NCBI RefSeq assembly: GCF_021590045.1
Contig: NZ_CP062221.1
Location: 3,286,001 to 3,350,000 of the forward strand
Origin: Cellulomonas palmilytica
GTDB taxonomy: Bacteria; Actinomycetota; Actinomycetes; Actinomycetales; Cellulomonadaceae
DNA: 64,000 nucleotides
Reading direction: 5' to 3'
This document shows, piece by piece, positions 48,613 to 58,689 of this stretch. The notes below the pieces were generated by a model that made no database searches, was not told the origin of the DNA, and worked only from the letters and a program-made list of their open reading frames with translations. The stretch's first letter is position 1. Each line of letters starts with the position of its first letter. Made by a program: the position numbers and the translations under genes.

Positions 48613-49059
48613 ATGGCCACGCTGTTCACCAAGATCATCGACGGCGAGATCCCCGGACGGTTCGTCTGGGCCGACGACGTGTGCGTCGCATTCGCGACCA
48701 TCGCGCCGATCACCGATGGGCACGTCCTCGTCGTCCCGCGCGCCGAGATCCCCGAGCTGACGCAGGCGCCGGACGACGTGGTCGCGCACCTCGCGGTCGT
48801 CGCACGCACCATCGGCGCGGTCCAGCAGGCCGAGTGGGGCGCGCCGCGAGCGGCACTGCTCGTCGCGGGGTTCGAGGTCGCGCACCTGCACCTGCATGTC
48901 CTGCCGGCGTGGGACGAGTCGAGCCTGACGTTCGCCAACGCGCGCGCCGACGTCCCCGCCGAGGAGCTCGACGCCGCGACCGAGCGCCTGCGTACCGCGC
49001 TGCGCGCCGCGGGCCACGGCGACCACGTCCCCGCCGCGCTGGGCTCCCCCGCGCTCTGA
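48613..49059 (+). CDS. HIT family protein (histidine triad nucleotide-binding)
   Basis: A 148-residue HIT protein. The catalytic triad motif HLHLHVLP (H-phi-H-phi-H) is at about residues 93-100, preceded by IIDGEIPGRFVWADDVCVAF, which binds the nucleotide. Family members hydrolyse AMP-linked or nucleotidylated substrates. It is cytoplasmic, monocistronic and leaderless. Exact substrate not predictable. Confidence 0.92.
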   Translation: MATLFTKIIDGEIPGRFVWADDVCVAFATIAPITDGHVLVVPRAEIPELTQAPDDVVAHLAVVARTIGAVQQAEWGAPRAALLVAGFEVAHLHLHVLPAWDESSLTFANARADVPAEELDAATERLRTALRAAGHGDHVPAALGSPAL

Positions 49060-49132
49060 CCCCCTGACGTCCCGCACCGCCCGAGCTCGGATCGACCTCG
49101 GCGCGACGAGCTCGACCGCCGCACCGCCCTCA

Positions 49133-49203
49133 GTGCGACGACCTCGACCGCTCGCGCCGCCCCCGGTGCGACGACCTCGACCGCTCGCGCCGCTCCGGTG
49201 CGA
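49133..49203. repeat. 33-34-bp direct repeat after the HIT gene
   Basis: gtgcgacgacctcgaccgct, followed by cgcgccgc and a short C-rich end, occurs twice in tandem, with a third partial start at 49197. Non-coding. Confidence 0.65.
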
Positions 49204-49321
49204 CTCGACCTGCGCGGGCGCTCCCCGACGACCGCGCGACCGTGCGGCTGCTCGGCGCCACGCGTCGACGACCACGGCGACGCGCCGTGGTGACCTGGCT
49301 CCGGGCGACGACGATCGCGGC

Positions 49322-49380
49322 GACCCGGCGGTTGCTCCGGCTTCGGGGCGGCACACCCGGAGGAACGACGGGGTCGGCGA
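49322..49380. repeat. Dispersed hairpin repeat, copy 1
   Basis: A roughly 59-bp element starting gacccggcggttgctccggc, with a CTCCGG...CCGGAG stem. Two relatives lie at 60925-60988 and 60996-61058 in the opposite orientation. It lies between the HIT gene and the molybdopterin enzyme gene. The rest of the 400-bp gap (49060-49462) has no supported gene. Confidence 0.6.
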
Positions 49381-49462
49381 GGGGGTGAGCTCGACGCCGA
49401 GCACCGCTGGTCGTTCGGCCGCGGGTCTGTTCGTGGGCTGGGCGAGGCCGCAGCATGGAGGG

Positions 49463-51094
49463 ATGGCGGCGGTCGGGACGGCGCAGGAGCGGCCGGCAGG
49501 TCGTGAGCGGCGTGCCCGGCGCGAGCGCGCGTGGCTCGGTGCGGTCGCCGGGCTGGCCTCGGGTCTCGTCACCGTGGGGACGGCCGCGCTCGTCGCGATC
49601 GTGACCGGGACGTCGAGCGACCCGCTCGTCGCGGTGGGGGCGGCGTTCGTCGACGCGACCCCGACGTGGCTGAAGGAGTTCGCCGCCGAGGCGTTCGGGA
49701 CGGCGGACAAGGTCGCGCTCGGAGTCGGCGAGGCGCTCGTGCTGGCGGGGCTCGCGGCCCTCGCGGGCGTCCTCGCGGCGCGTCGGTGGGTGTGGGGCGC
49801 GGCGGTCGTGGTCGTGCTCGGGCTCGTCGCCGCCGGTGCGGCGCTCGGCCGGCCGGGGGCGTCGGTGGCCGCAGCCCTGCCCGCCGTGGTCGGGACGGCC
49901 GTGGGGCTGTGGACGCTGCGCGCGCTCGTCGGACGCCTTCCGGGACCGGAGCGGGTCGGCTCCGCGCACGCCGAACCCGGCGGCGATCCCGCCGCGGGGC
50001 AGCTGGTCCGCGGCGTCGACTGGGCCGGGGTCGACCGGCGTGGGTTCCTGCGGGCCGTCGGCGTCGCCGGCGCGCTGGGAGCCGTGGGGATCGTCGTCGG
50101 GCGCGCCGCCGGTGCGGCGGGGCGCGCGGTGACGGCGGCCCGCGACGCGATCCGGCTCCCCCGGCCGGGCCGAGCCGCGGCGCCGGTCCCCGCGGACGTC
50201 GACGTGGGGGTCGACGGGGTCGGGCCGTGGGCGACGCCGACCGACGCGTTCTACCGGATCGACACCGCGCTCGTCGTGCCGCAGGTCGACCCCGCCACGT
50301 GGACGCTGCGCGTGCACGGGCTCGTCGGGCGTGAGGTCGAGCTCACGTGGGAGGAGCTGCTCGCGTCGGACCTGGTCGAGGCGTGGGTGACGCTGTGCTG
50401 CGTCTCGAACCCGGTCGGCGGTGACCTCGTCGGGAACCAGCGTTGGCTGGGGCTGCCGGTGCGGGAGGTGCTCGCGCGTGCGGTGCCCGACGCGGACGCG
50501 GACATGGTGCTGTCGCGCAGCGCGGACGGCTGGACGGCGTCCACCCCGATCGAGGCGCTCACGGACGACCGGGACGCGCTGCTCGCGGTCGGGATGGACG
50601 GTGCGCCGCTGCCGGTGGAGCACGGGTTCCCTGTACGACTCGTGGTTCCCGGTCTGTACGGGTACGTGTCCGCGACGAAGTGGGTCACCGAGCTGGAGGT
50701 GACGCGGTTCGCGGACACCCGGGCGTACTGGACGCAGCGCGGCTGGGCACCGCGCGGCCCGGTGAAGACGCAGTCCCGGATCGAGGTGCCGCGCGGTGGC
50801 GGCGACGTCGAGGCGGGCGACGTGGTGGTCGCGGGGACCGCGTGGGCGCAGCACCGCGGCGTGACGCGCGTGCAGGTCCGGGCTGACGAGGGCGCGTGGC
50901 AGGACGCGACGCTCGCGGCCGACGGGGGCATCGACTCGTGGCGGCAGTGGCGCTGGACGTGGCGCGCCGAGCCGGGCGAGCACGTGCTGCACGTGCGGGC
51001 GTTCGACCCCGACGGCCCGCAGACCGGGGCCGCGGCGGGCGTGCTGCCCGACGGCGCGACGGGGTACGACTCGGTGCACGTCACGGTCCGCTGA
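49463..51094 (+). CDS. Membrane molybdopterin-dependent oxidoreductase with internal Tat motif
   Basis: A 543-residue enzyme of the sulfite oxidase superfamily. Four hydrophobic segments (about residues 25-165) precede a fifth, and that fifth is preceded by the twin-arginine motif DRRGFLRAVG near residue 190. The extracytoplasmic part has the molybdopterin domain, with the probable Mo-binding cysteine in WVTLCCVSNPVGG (about 311) and GLPVREVL. A C-terminal Ig-like dimerisation domain follows (VRADEGAWQDATLA to VHVTVR). The layout is that of actinobacterial five-span Moco proteins that use Sec then Tat. ATG 49463 is chosen; in-frame GTG 49385 would add 26 residues. It is convergent with the nitrate reductase gene, 9 bp apart. 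Confidence 0.85.
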   Translation: MAAVGTAQERPAGRERRARRERAWLGAVAGLASGLVTVGTAALVAIVTGTSSDPLVAVGAAFVDATPTWLKEFAAEAFGTADKVALGVGEALVLAGLAALAGVLAARRWVWGAAVVVVLGLVAAGAALGRPGASVAAALPAVVGTAVGLWTLRALVGRLPGPERVGSAHAEPGGDPAAGQLVRGVDWAGVDRRGFLRAVGVAGALGAVGIVVGRAAGAAGRAVTAARDAIRLPRPGRAAAPVPADVDVGVDGVGPWATPTDAFYRIDTALVVPQVDPATWTLRVHGLVGREVELTWEELLASDLVEAWVTLCCVSNPVGGDLVGNQRWLGLPVREVLARAVPDADADMVLSRSADGWTASTPIEALTDDRDALLAVGMDGAPLPVEHGFPVRLVVPGLYGYVSATKWVTELEVTRFADTRAYWTQRGWAPRGPVKTQSRIEVPRGGGDVEAGDVVVAGTAWAQHRGVTRVQVRADEGAWQDATLAADGGIDSWRQWRWTWRAEPGEHVLHVRAFDPDGPQTGAAAGVLPDGATGYDSVHVTVR

Positions 51095-51103
51095 CGGTGG
51101 GCG

Positions 51104-54100
51104 TCAGTACACGTCGCGCACGTAGCGCCTGGTCGTCGTGAGGTCCTTGACGTACGCGTCGGCCGCGTCGCGCGCGAGCCCGCCGTGCGTCATGACGATC
51201 TCGCTGAGCGCGGTGTCGACGTCCTTCGCCATGCGCGAGGCGTCCCCGCACACGAACAGCGACGCGCCCGACTCGAGCCACTCCCACAGCCGCCCGCCGT
51301 GCTCGCGCATGCGGTCCTGCACGTAGATCTTGGCGCGCTGGTCGCGGGAGAACGCGGTGTCGAGCCGGTCGAGCCGCCCGTCGGCGAGCATCGCGGACAG
51401 CTCGTCGCGGTAGTAGAAGTCCGTGGCGACGTGCTGCTCGCCGAAGAACAGCCAGTTCCGGCCGGTGTGGCCGGCGGCGGCGCGGTCGGCGAGGAAGCCG
51501 ACGAACGGCGCGACGCCCGTCCCGGGACCGACCATGATCGCGGGCACGTCAGCGGCGGGCGGGTGGAAGTGCGCGCTGGTCTGCACGTGCACCGGCACGA
51601 CTGTGCCGATCGGCGCGTCGGCGAGGAACGTCGAGCAGACCCCGCCGCGTGCTGCGCCCGACGGCGAGGCGTAGCGGACGACCGAGGTCGTGAGCGACAC
51701 CGAGCCGGGGGTGACGCGCGGGCTCGACGAGATCGAGTACTGCCGCGGCGCGAGCCGGCGGAGCGCGCCGACGAGCGTCGCCGCGGGGATGTCGGGCGCG
51801 AGCTCGGCGACCACGTCGACGGCCTGCCGGCACCACGTCCACCGCGCGAGGTCCGTCCCGCCGTCGGGCCGCAGCATGCGCCGCAGCTCGGGGCTGCCGC
51901 CGTGCTCGGCGACGACCGTGAGCAGGTCCCGCGAGACGCGCGTGATATCGAGCTCGTCGGTGAGCGCGGTGCGCAGCGCGACCGCCCGGCCGTCGACGAC
52001 GACGAGCTGCTCGGGGTCCCAGCCGGTGACGACGAACCACTCGTCGACCAGTGCGGTCGCGTTCGTCGGGCGCACGGCGAGCGCGTCGCCGGCACGGTAC
52101 GTCACCTCGCGCGGGCTGTCCGTCACGTCGAGGACGATCTCGCGCACCTCCTTCGCCGAGCCCGGCAGGGAGAGCAGCCGGTTCCCGACGAGCCGCGCCT
52201 CACCCGGGTCCTGCCGCGTGGCGCCGGCGCGGGCGCGGGTCGACGACACGGTCGCGGCGCCCGACGACGAGCCCGTGGCCGGTGTCGTCGGCGCCGGTCC
52301 GACGAGCGCCGCCGACGCGGTCGTCACGCCCGTCCCGGCCGAGGCGTCGGGCCCCTCCCCGACGAGCGCCAGGACGACCGCGTCGAGCCAGGCGTGGGCG
52401 CGGTCGTCCTCGCCGGGCTCGCAGTCGACGCGGTCGACGAGGCGTGACGCACCGAGCTCCTCGAGCCGGTGGTCGAGGCGCCGCCCGTGCCCGCAGAACC
52501 GGTCGTAGCTGGAGTCCCCGAGCGCGAGGACCGCGAACCGCGTGCCGTCGAGCCGGCGCGCGTCGGGTGCGGCGACGGCCTCCCAGAACGCGGTGCCGTT
52601 GTCGGGTGCGTCGCCGTCGCCGAACGTGCTGGTGACGACCAGGAGGTCCGCGTCGGTCGGCAGGTCAGCGGGCAGGCAGTCGTCCATCGCGACGCGCCGC
52701 GGCGCGAGACCCGCACCCGCGACGCGCTCGGCGACGAGCGCCGCGAGGTCCTCGGCGTTGCCGGTCTGCGACGCCCACAGCACGACGACCTGCCGGGTGC
52801 GCACCGCGCCGACGTCGCCCCCACGGTGCGCCCGGGCCGAGTGCGGTTCGGGTGTGCGGGAGAACAGCCCGGCGAGCAGGCCGTCGACCCACAGCGCCTG
52901 GTCGGGCGCCAGCGGGGCGGTGCTCGGGAGCACGGGCGTGCCCGGTTCGCCGCCGCCGAGGCCCGCGAGGAACCCGGCGAGGTAGCGCCGCTCGTCGGCG
53001 CCGAGCGGCGGCGGTTCGAGCCCGTCGAGCCCGAGCGCGGCCCCGAGCGCCCGGATCGCGACCGCGCCCGGGGTCAGGCCGCCGCGGCTCGTCGTCCCGA
53101 CCTCGCCCGTGGGACGGCCCGCCGGCTCGTCGGACGCGAGCTCGGACGCGGCCTCGGACGCCACCTCCGACGAGCGCTCGGACGCGCTGTCGCCGAGCCT
53201 CCCGACCGGGGCCGCGACGGGTGTGACCGCGACCGCGCAGACCTTGAGCTCGGGCTGGAAGGACAGCGGGTCGACCGCGTCGGACGTCACGGCGTTCACG
53301 GCGAGGTACTCCCCGAACAGGTCGTTCCAGTGGAACGGCGCGAACAGCGACCCGGGACGCACGCGGTCGGTCACCACGGCGGGCAGCACGGCCCGCCCGC
53401 GCCGCGACGCGACCTCGAGCGACGCGCCGTCGACCACCCCGAGCGCGTCGGCGTCGTCGGGGTGGATCTCGACGAACGGGCCGGGCGCGAGGCGGTTGAG
53501 CTTGGCGACCTTTCCGGTCTTGGTGAGCGTGTGCCACTGGTGCTGCACGCGCCCGGTGTTGAGCACGTACGGGTAGTCGTCGTCGGGCAGCTCCGCGGCG
53601 GGCAGGTGCGGGCGCGCGTGGAACTGCGCGCGGCCGTTCGGCGTGGCGAACCGCAGGCGCGGTCGCGTGCCGTCCTCGCGCACGAGCTCGGGCTGGCTGA
53701 CGCCGTCGTTGAGGTAGCGGATCGGGTTGCGGCGCGGCCCGTCGGGCGCGACGGGCCACTGCACGGACCCGCCGCGCAGCCGCTCGTAGGACGCGCCGCG
53801 CAGGTCGTAGCCCGTGCGCGGGTTGGCGAACGCCCGCAGCTCGTCGAACACCTCCTGCGAGGAGGAGAAGTCGAACCCGTCGTACCCCATCGCCTGCGCG
53901 ACGCGCGCGATGAGCAGCCAGTCGGGTAGCGCGTCGCCCGGCGGGCGCAGCGCGGCGCGCGCGAGCGTGAGGTTGCGCTCGGAGTTGATCATCACGCCGT
54001 CGGACTCGGACCACAGCGCGCCCGGGAGCACGACGTCGGCGTACTCGTTGGTCTCGGTGTCGGCGAACGCGTCCTGCGTGACGACGAGCTCGGCGCGTTC

Positions 54101-55411
54101 GAGCCCCTCGATCACGGTGCGCCGGTTGCCGACCGACGCGACGGGGTTGGTGCAGATGACCCAGCACGCGGCGATCTCGCCCGCGGCCATGCGCTCGTAC
54201 ATGTCGACGGTGCCACGACCGGTCGACTCGGCGCGGATCGTCCCCGGCTCGAGCCCCCACACCTGCTCGACGAACGCACGGTCGGCGGGGTCGAGCACCG
54301 AGCGCTGGCCCGGGAGGCCGGGACCCATGTAGCCCATCTCGCGCCCGCCCATGGCGTTGGGCTGGCCGGTCAGCGAGAACGGTCCGGACCCCGTGCGGCA
54401 GATCGCGCCCGTCGCGAGGTGCAGGTTGACCAGGGCGTTCGTGTTCCACGTGCCGTGCGTGGACTGGTTGAGCCCCATCGTCCAGCACGAGACCCAGTTG
54501 TCGGCGCCGGCGATCAGCTCGGCGGCCGCGCGCAGGTCCGCGGCCGGGACGCCCGTGATCCGCTCGACCTCGTCGGCCGGGTAGTCCTCGAGCATCGCCT
54601 CGACCGCGTCCCACCCGTCGGTGTGCTCCGCGACGAACTGCTCGTCGAGACCGCCCGCCTCGACGACGAGCCGCAGCAGGCCGTTCATCAGCGCGAGGTC
54701 CGTCCCGGGCCTGACCTGCAGGAACAGGTCCGCCTTGTCGGCGGTCGCGGTGCGCCGCGGGTCCACGACGACGAGCTTGGCGCCCGCCTTGACCCGGTCC
54801 AGCAGCCGCAGGAACAGGATCGGGTGGCAGTCGGCCATGTTCGCGCCGATCACGAGGAACACGTCCGCGTGGTCGAGGTCGTCGTACGAGCCGGGCGGGC
54901 CGTCCGCGCCGAGCGAGAGCTTGTAGCCGGTGCCGGCCGAGGCCATGCACAGCCGCGAGTTCGACTCGATCCACTGCGTGCGGACGTACCCCTTGGCGAG
55001 CTTGTTCGCCAGGTACTGCGCCTCGAGGCTCATCTGCCCCGACACGTAGAACGCCACGGCGTCCGGGCCGCGCGTGTCGATCACCTCGCGCAGCCGGCGG
55101 GCGACGAGCTCGACCGCCTCGTCGAGGTCGGCGCGCTCGGGTGCCGCGCCGCGCTCGGGGCGGACGAGCGCGTGCGTCGCGCGCCCGCCCGCCGCGAGCA
55201 TGTCGGCGCTCGTCGCGCCCTTGGTGCACAGACGTCCGGCGTTCGCGGGGTGCGCCTTGTCGCCGCGCGCGCCGCGCGCGACCGGGCGGCCCTCGTCGTC
55301 GCACGCGACGTCGAGGACGATCCCGCAGCCGACGCCGCAGTAGGAGCACACCGTCGCCACCTGCTCGAGCGACGGCGTGCTCCCCTGGACCTGCGTGGTG
55401 GTGGTCGTCAT
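51104..55411 (-). CDS. Assimilatory nitrate reductase fused to a CysJ-like diflavin reductase
   Basis: A 1435-residue cytoplasmic fusion that should reduce nitrate to nitrite directly with NAD(P)H. The N-terminal [4Fe-4S] motif CSYCGVGCG, with GRLCTKG (residues 22-48), opens a Mo-bisMGD nitrate reductase domain running to about 730 ([39 protein letters not shown]). A Ser/Glu-rich linker follows. Flavodoxin is at about 870-1020 ([14 protein letters not shown]), FAD domain at about 1090-1280 ([10 protein letters not shown] near 1225, [10 protein letters not shown]), and NAD(P) domain to the end ([36 protein letters not shown]). ATG 55411 lies 13 bp after the narK stop, so both share the narK promoter. 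Confidence 0.93.
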   Translation of the reverse strand: MTTTTTQVQGSTPSLEQVATVCSYCGVGCGIVLDVACDDEGRPVARGARGDKAHPANAGRLCTKGATSADMLAAGGRATHALVRPERGAAPERADLDEAVELVARRLREVIDTRGPDAVAFYVSGQMSLEAQYLANKLAKGYVRTQWIESNSRLCMASAGTGYKLSLGADGPPGSYDDLDHADVFLVIGANMADCHPILFLRLLDRVKAGAKLVVVDPRRTATADKADLFLQVRPGTDLALMNGLLRLVVEAGGLDEQFVAEHTDGWDAVEAMLEDYPADEVERITGVPAADLRAAAELIAGADNWVSCWTMGLNQSTHGTWNTNALVNLHLATGAICRTGSGPFSLTGQPNAMGGREMGYMGPGLPGQRSVLDPADRAFVEQVWGLEPGTIRAESTGRGTVDMYERMAAGEIAACWVICTNPVASVGNRRTVIEGLERAELVVTQDAFADTETNEYADVVLPGALWSESDGVMINSERNLTLARAALRPPGDALPDWLLIARVAQAMGYDGFDFSSSQEVFDELRAFANPRTGYDLRGASYERLRGGSVQWPVAPDGPRRNPIRYLNDGVSQPELVREDGTRPRLRFATPNGRAQFHARPHLPAAELPDDDYPYVLNTGRVQHQWHTLTKTGKVAKLNRLAPGPFVEIHPDDADALGVVDGASLEVASRRGRAVLPAVVTDRVRPGSLFAPFHWNDLFGEYLAVNAVTSDAVDPLSFQPELKVCAVAVTPVAAPVGRLGDSASERSSEVASEAASELASDEPAGRPTGEVGTTSRGGLTPGAVAIRALGAALGLDGLEPPPLGADERRYLAGFLAGLGGGEPGTPVLPSTAPLAPDQALWVDGLLAGLFSRTPEPHSARAHRGGDVGAVRTRQVVVLWASQTGNAEDLAALVAERVAGAGLAPRRVAMDDCLPADLPTDADLLVVTSTFGDGDAPDNGTAFWEAVAAPDARRLDGTRFAVLALGDSSYDRFCGHGRRLDHRLEELGASRLVDRVDCEPGEDDRAHAWLDAVVLALVGEGPDASAGTGVTTASAALVGPAPTTPATGSSSGAATVSSTRARAGATRQDPGEARLVGNRLLSLPGSAKEVREIVLDVTDSPREVTYRAGDALAVRPTNATALVDEWFVVTGWDPEQLVVVDGRAVALRTALTDELDITRVSRDLLTVVAEHGGSPELRRMLRPDGGTDLARWTWCRQAVDVVAELAPDIPAATLVGALRRLAPRQYSISSSPRVTPGSVSLTTSVVRYASPSGAARGGVCSTFLADAPIGTVVPVHVQTSAHFHPPAADVPAIMVGPGTGVAPFVGFLADRAAAGHTGRNWLFFGEQHVATDFYYRDELSAMLADGRLDRLDTAFSRDQRAKIYVQDRMREHGGRLWEWLESGASLFVCGDASRMAKDVDTALSEIVMTHGGLARDAADAYVKDLTTTRRYVRDVY

Positions 55412-55424
55412 CGGCTCTCGCGGC

Positions 55425-56816
55425 TCAGATGACCGTGTCGCCGAAGACGGAGCCGCGGCGGGAGTACACGGCCCACGTCACGGTCGCCATGACCGCGTAC
55501 AGGCCGACGATGACCCACAGCGCGGCCTGGATGTTGCCCGTGACCGACGTCGAGATCGCGAACCCGCGCGGGATGAGGAACCCGCCGAACGCCCCGACCG
55601 CGCCCGCGATGCCGAGGCACCCCGCGGCGGCACGCGCCCGCCGCGCCGAGTCCGCCGCGCCGGTCGCGCCGTGCCGGAACACTGCCGGGATCATCCGGTA
55701 CACCGAGCCGTTGCCGGCACCCGTCGCGACGAACAGCACGAGGAACGACCCGAGGAACATCCCGAAGCTGTGCGACCGCAGCGCGAAGATCGCGCTGACC
55801 ACGCCCGCCCCCATGACCGCGAACGACGCGATCGTCACGCGCGCCCCGCCGAGCCGGTCGGCGAGGATGCCGCCGAGCGGCCGGGCGACCGACCCGACGA
55901 GCGCGCCGAGGAACGCGACCGTCGCGGTGACCTCGGGGAACGTGCCCTTGAGCAGCGTCGGGAAGGCACCCGCGAAGCCGATGAACGAACCGAACGTGCC
56001 GATGTAGATGAACGAGATGATCCACGTGTGCCGGGCCCGCGCCGCCACACCGTACGAGCGGGGGTCGGACTTCGCGTTCGACAGGTTGTCCATCCACCGC
56101 CACGCGAGGACCGCGGCGATGATGGCGAGCGGGACGAACATCAGGCCCGCCCGCTCGAGTGCGAGCGCCGCGCCCGAGCCGATGACGAGCGGCACCGCGA
56201 GCTGCACGGCCGCGGTCCCGAGGTTGCCGCCCGCGGCGTTCAGGCCGAGCGCACGGCCCTTCTCCTTGTCCGGGTAGAAGAACGAGATGTTCGCCATCGA
56301 CGACGCGAAGTTGCCGCCGCCGACGCCCGCGAGCGTCGCGACGAGCAGCAGCACGCCGAACGACGTGCTCGGCTCCTGCACGACGATCGACAGCGCGACC
56401 GTCGGCAGCAGCAGGAGCAGCGCGGACACGATGGTCCAGTTCCGGCCGCCGAACAGCGGCACCGCGAACGTGTAGGGGATGCGCAGCGTCGCCCCGACGA
56501 GGCTCGGCACCGCGATGAGCCAGAACATCTGGTCGACGCTCAGGTCGAAGCCTGCCGCGGGCAGCTGCGGTACGACGATGCTCCACACCGCCCAGACCGC
56601 GAAGCCGAGGAACTCGGCGAAGATCGACAGGACCAGGTTGCGGTGGGCGATCCTGCGGCCGACCGCGCTCCACTGCGCCTCGTCCTGCGGGTCCCAGCCG
56701 TCGATCCAGCGGCCGCGACGGTGGACGAGTGGTGCTCCCGCGGCAGGCGCGAGGGTCGTGCTGGACGAGGGGGACGACGAGGGCGACTCGTCGACGGTCG
56801 CGAGCGGCTGCGCCAT
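55425..56816 (-). CDS. narK: Nitrate/nitrite transporter (MFS, NarK type)
   Basis: A 463-residue major facilitator protein with about 12 membrane segments that brings nitrate to the fused reductase encoded next. The NarK signature runs [20 protein letters not shown] followed by [10 protein letters not shown] (about residues 165-200), and a second nitrate-signature-like segment, [14 protein letters not shown], lies near 365-380. [14 protein letters not shown] is the MFS loop motif. The first 45 residues form a hydrophilic Ser/Pro-rich cytoplasmic tail. It is the first gene of the narK-nitrate reductase operon. Confidence 0.95.
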   Translation of the reverse strand: MAQPLATVDESPSSSPSSSTTLAPAAGAPLVHRRGRWIDGWDPQDEAQWSAVGRRIAHRNLVLSIFAEFLGFAVWAVWSIVVPQLPAAGFDLSVDQMFWLIAVPSLVGATLRIPYTFAVPLFGGRNWTIVSALLLLLPTVALSIVVQEPSTSFGVLLLVATLAGVGGGNFASSMANISFFYPDKEKGRALGLNAAGGNLGTAAVQLAVPLVIGSGAALALERAGLMFVPLAIIAAVLAWRWMDNLSNAKSDPRSYGVAARARHTWIISFIYIGTFGSFIGFAGAFPTLLKGTFPEVTATVAFLGALVGSVARPLGGILADRLGGARVTIASFAVMGAGVVSAIFALRSHSFGMFLGSFLVLFVATGAGNGSVYRMIPAVFRHGATGAADSARRARAAAGCLGIAGAVGAFGGFLIPRGFAISTSVTGNIQAALWVIVGLYAVMATVTWAVYSRRGSVFGDTVI

Positions 56817-56854
56817 GGGGGCCTCCGGGGCTCGGGTGGGGCTCGGACGTCCCC

Positions 56855-56951
56855 GACGCTAGGAATCGGATGTTTCGTCGTGGGACGCGGGGCTGTTGCG
56901 TCCCGGGAACCTTTCGCGCACACGCCCCCCGGGGCGCGCGTGAGAAGTCTG
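56855..56951 (-). promoter_or_regulatory. narK promoter region, shared layout with nirB
   Basis: Carries the same blocks at the same positions as the nirB promoter: TCTCAC, GTGCG-N-GAAAGGTT, GAAAC and -10-like TAGCGTC. The last block ends 39 bp before ATG 56816 (37 bp for nirB). GTTCC-N6-GCAAC at 56895-56910 occupies the position of the GlnR-like pair of nirB. Confidence 0.7.
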
Positions 56952-56989
56952 TCCTCCGACGGGCGCGGACGGTGCGCTACCGGTCAGTA

Positions 56990-57023
56990 CCTGTCACGTC
57001 CGGTCGAGACCGGACGTGACAGG
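56990..57023. promoter_or_regulatory. 34-bp perfect palindrome in the narK/nhaA divergent region
   Basis: cctgtcacgtccggtc and gaccggacgtgacagg are perfect 16-bp arms around GA. It lies 39 bp outside the narK block and 35 bp before the nhaA leader -10. It may be an operator for a dimeric or tetrameric regulator, or a transcribed hairpin. Confidence 0.75.
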
Positions 57024-57057
57024 CGCGAAACGGGTGCGGCACGCCGCGGGCCTGGCG

Positions 57058-57063
57058 TACGTT
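57058..57063 (+). promoter_or_regulatory. Leaderless -10 element for the nhaA leader ORF
   Basis: TACGTT ends 7 nt before ATG 57071, giving a transcript that would begin at the upstream ORF. Confidence 0.45.
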
Positions 57064-57070
57064 CACCGCT

Positions 57071-57130
57071 ATGACAGCGGTCGCCATCCCCCGGGGCCGC
57101 ACCGCGCGACGCGACCCGGGACGCGCGTGA
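57071..57130 (+). CDS. 19-residue leader ORF coupled to nhaA
   Basis: ATG 57071 to TGA 57128-57130 encodes MTAVAIPRGRTARRDPGRA. The stop overlaps nhaA GTG 57127 as GTGA. nhaA has no good ribosome site of its own, so its translation probably depends on ribosomes finishing this leaderless ORF. The peptide is Arg-rich and has no known relatives that I recognise. It is predicted from position only. Confidence 0.5.
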   Translation: MTAVAIPRGRTARRDPGRA

Positions 57131-58530
57131 CGAGCGCCCCTGAGCGCACGGGCGTCGGCCCGGCGCTGCGCGTGCGCGTGCCCGCGCTGTCCCCGTCGCT
57201 GCGGGACTTCCTGCGCACCGAGGCCGCCTCCGCGCTCGCGCTCCTCGCCGCGACGGTCGTCGCGCTCGGGTGGGTCAACTCCCCCTGGTCCGCCGCGTAC
57301 GACACGCTCTGGCACACCACCGCCGGGCTCCACCTGGGCTCGTGGTCGCTCGACCTGTCCCTGCACGACTGGGTCAACGACGCCGCGATGGCGGTGTTCT
57401 TCGCCGTCATCGGGCTCGAGATCGCCCGTGAGGCGACGCGCGGCGAGCTGCGCGACCGGCGCACCGTCGCGGTCCCCGCGCTCGGGGCGCTCGGCGGGCT
57501 CGTCGTGCCCGTGCTGCTGTACCTCGCGATGACCGCCGGGACCGACGTCCAACACGGTTGGGGCGTGGTCATGTCGACCGACACCGCGTTCCTCGTCGGC
57601 GTGCTCGCGCTGTTCGGCCCCGCGTGCCCGGACCGGCTGCGCCTGTTCCTGCTGACGCTCGCGATCGTCGACGACATCGGTGCGATCACCGCGATGGCCG
57701 TGTTCTACACCGACGACGTCGACCTCGTGGCGCTCGGCGTCGCGGGCGCGCTCGTCGTCACGATGCTCGTGCTGCGCTGGATGCGCGTGTGGCGGCTCCT
57801 GCCGTACGCGCTGTGCGGGGTCGCGCTGTGGGTGGCGGTGCACGCGTCGGGCGTGCACGCGACGCTCGCCGGAGTCGCGGTCGGGCTGATCGTGCCCGCG
57901 ACGGCCGCCCGCCGCGAGGACGTGCAGGCCGTCAAGGGCTTCGCGCGCGACCTCGTCGAGGAGACCACCGCGGAGCGCGAGCGCCTCGCCGAGCTCGCCG
58001 CACGCGCCGCGGTCCCCGCGAGCGACCGGCTGCAGCGCATGCTGCACCCGTGGAGCGCGTTCGTCGTCGTCCCGCTGTTCGGCCTCGCGAACGCAGGGGT
58101 ACGGCTCGACGCCGAGTCGCTCGCCGACGCCGCGCGCTCCCGTCTGACGCTCGCGGTCGTCGTCGGGCTCGTCGTCGGCAACGCCATCGGCATCACGGGC
58201 GCCGCGACCCTCGCGATCCGCCTGGGGCTCGGGGACCTGCCCGGGCGCGTGCGCTGGGGTCACCTCATGGGCGGCGCGGTCCTCGCGGGCATCGGGTTCA
58301 CGATCTCGCTGTTCATCGCCGAGCTCGCGTTCGACGACGAGCAGCACCTGGCCGAGGCGAAGACCGGCATCCTCGTGGGCTCGCTCGTCGCGGCCGTCGT
58401 CGGCTCGATCCTCCTGCGCTGGCTGGGCGAGCGCCTCCCCCTGTGCTCCCCGCCCGACGACGTCCCGCCCGCACTCCCCCCGCTCCCCTGGCGCGCCCCG
58501 CAGCCCGCCCAGCAGCAGGACGCCGAGTAA
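57127..58530 (+). CDS. nhaA: Na+/H+ antiporter NhaA
   Basis: A 467-residue membrane antiporter exchanging sodium for protons. About 12 segments are visible. NDAAMAVFFAVIGLEIAREA and GWGVVMSTDTAFLVGVLALF are NhaA landmarks, followed by LAIVDDIGAITAMAVFY, whose Asp-Asp pair is the ion-binding site. A late MGGAVLAGIGFTISLFIAEL is also conserved. The Pro-rich C-terminus is variable. GTG 57127 overlaps the leader ORF stop; no other start gives a better N-terminus. It is divergent from narK across a region holding a 34-bp palindrome. Confidence 0.94.
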   Translation: MTSAPERTGVGPALRVRVPALSPSLRDFLRTEAASALALLAATVVALGWVNSPWSAAYDTLWHTTAGLHLGSWSLDLSLHDWVNDAAMAVFFAVIGLEIAREATRGELRDRRTVAVPALGALGGLVVPVLLYLAMTAGTDVQHGWGVVMSTDTAFLVGVLALFGPACPDRLRLFLLTLAIVDDIGAITAMAVFYTDDVDLVALGVAGALVVTMLVLRWMRVWRLLPYALCGVALWVAVHASGVHATLAGVAVGLIVPATAARREDVQAVKGFARDLVEETTAERERLAELAARAAVPASDRLQRMLHPWSAFVVVPLFGLANAGVRLDAESLADAARSRLTLAVVVGLVVGNAIGITGAATLAIRLGLGDLPGRVRWGHLMGGAVLAGIGFTISLFIAELAFDDEQHLAEAKTGILVGSLVAAVVGSILLRWLGERLPLCSPPDDVPPALPPLPWRAPQPAQQQDAE

Positions 58531-58689
58531 CCGACGCCACGACACGGGTGAGACCTTGGTCCCACCGCCGCCCCGGATCGACCGACGGTCACCCGTTTCC
58601 ACCCCGCTCGGGAGCGCCTCGAGCCTCAACTGCCCGACATCGTCCGTCGGCTCACGCCTCAAGGACCCCCGGGTAGTGAGGAGTGCGAG

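Noticed and set aside
49133..49462. N-terminal extension of the molybdopterin enzyme back to 49133
   Set aside because: The extra residues come from tandem and dispersed repeats (RRPRPLAP, DPAVAPAS), with no start signal.
52665..55349. An 894-codon minus-strand frame inside the nitrate reductase gene
   Set aside because: Same strand, other frame of the fused reductase. Arg/Ala-rich without motifs, while the main frame has complete Mo, FMN, FAD and NAD(P) signatures.
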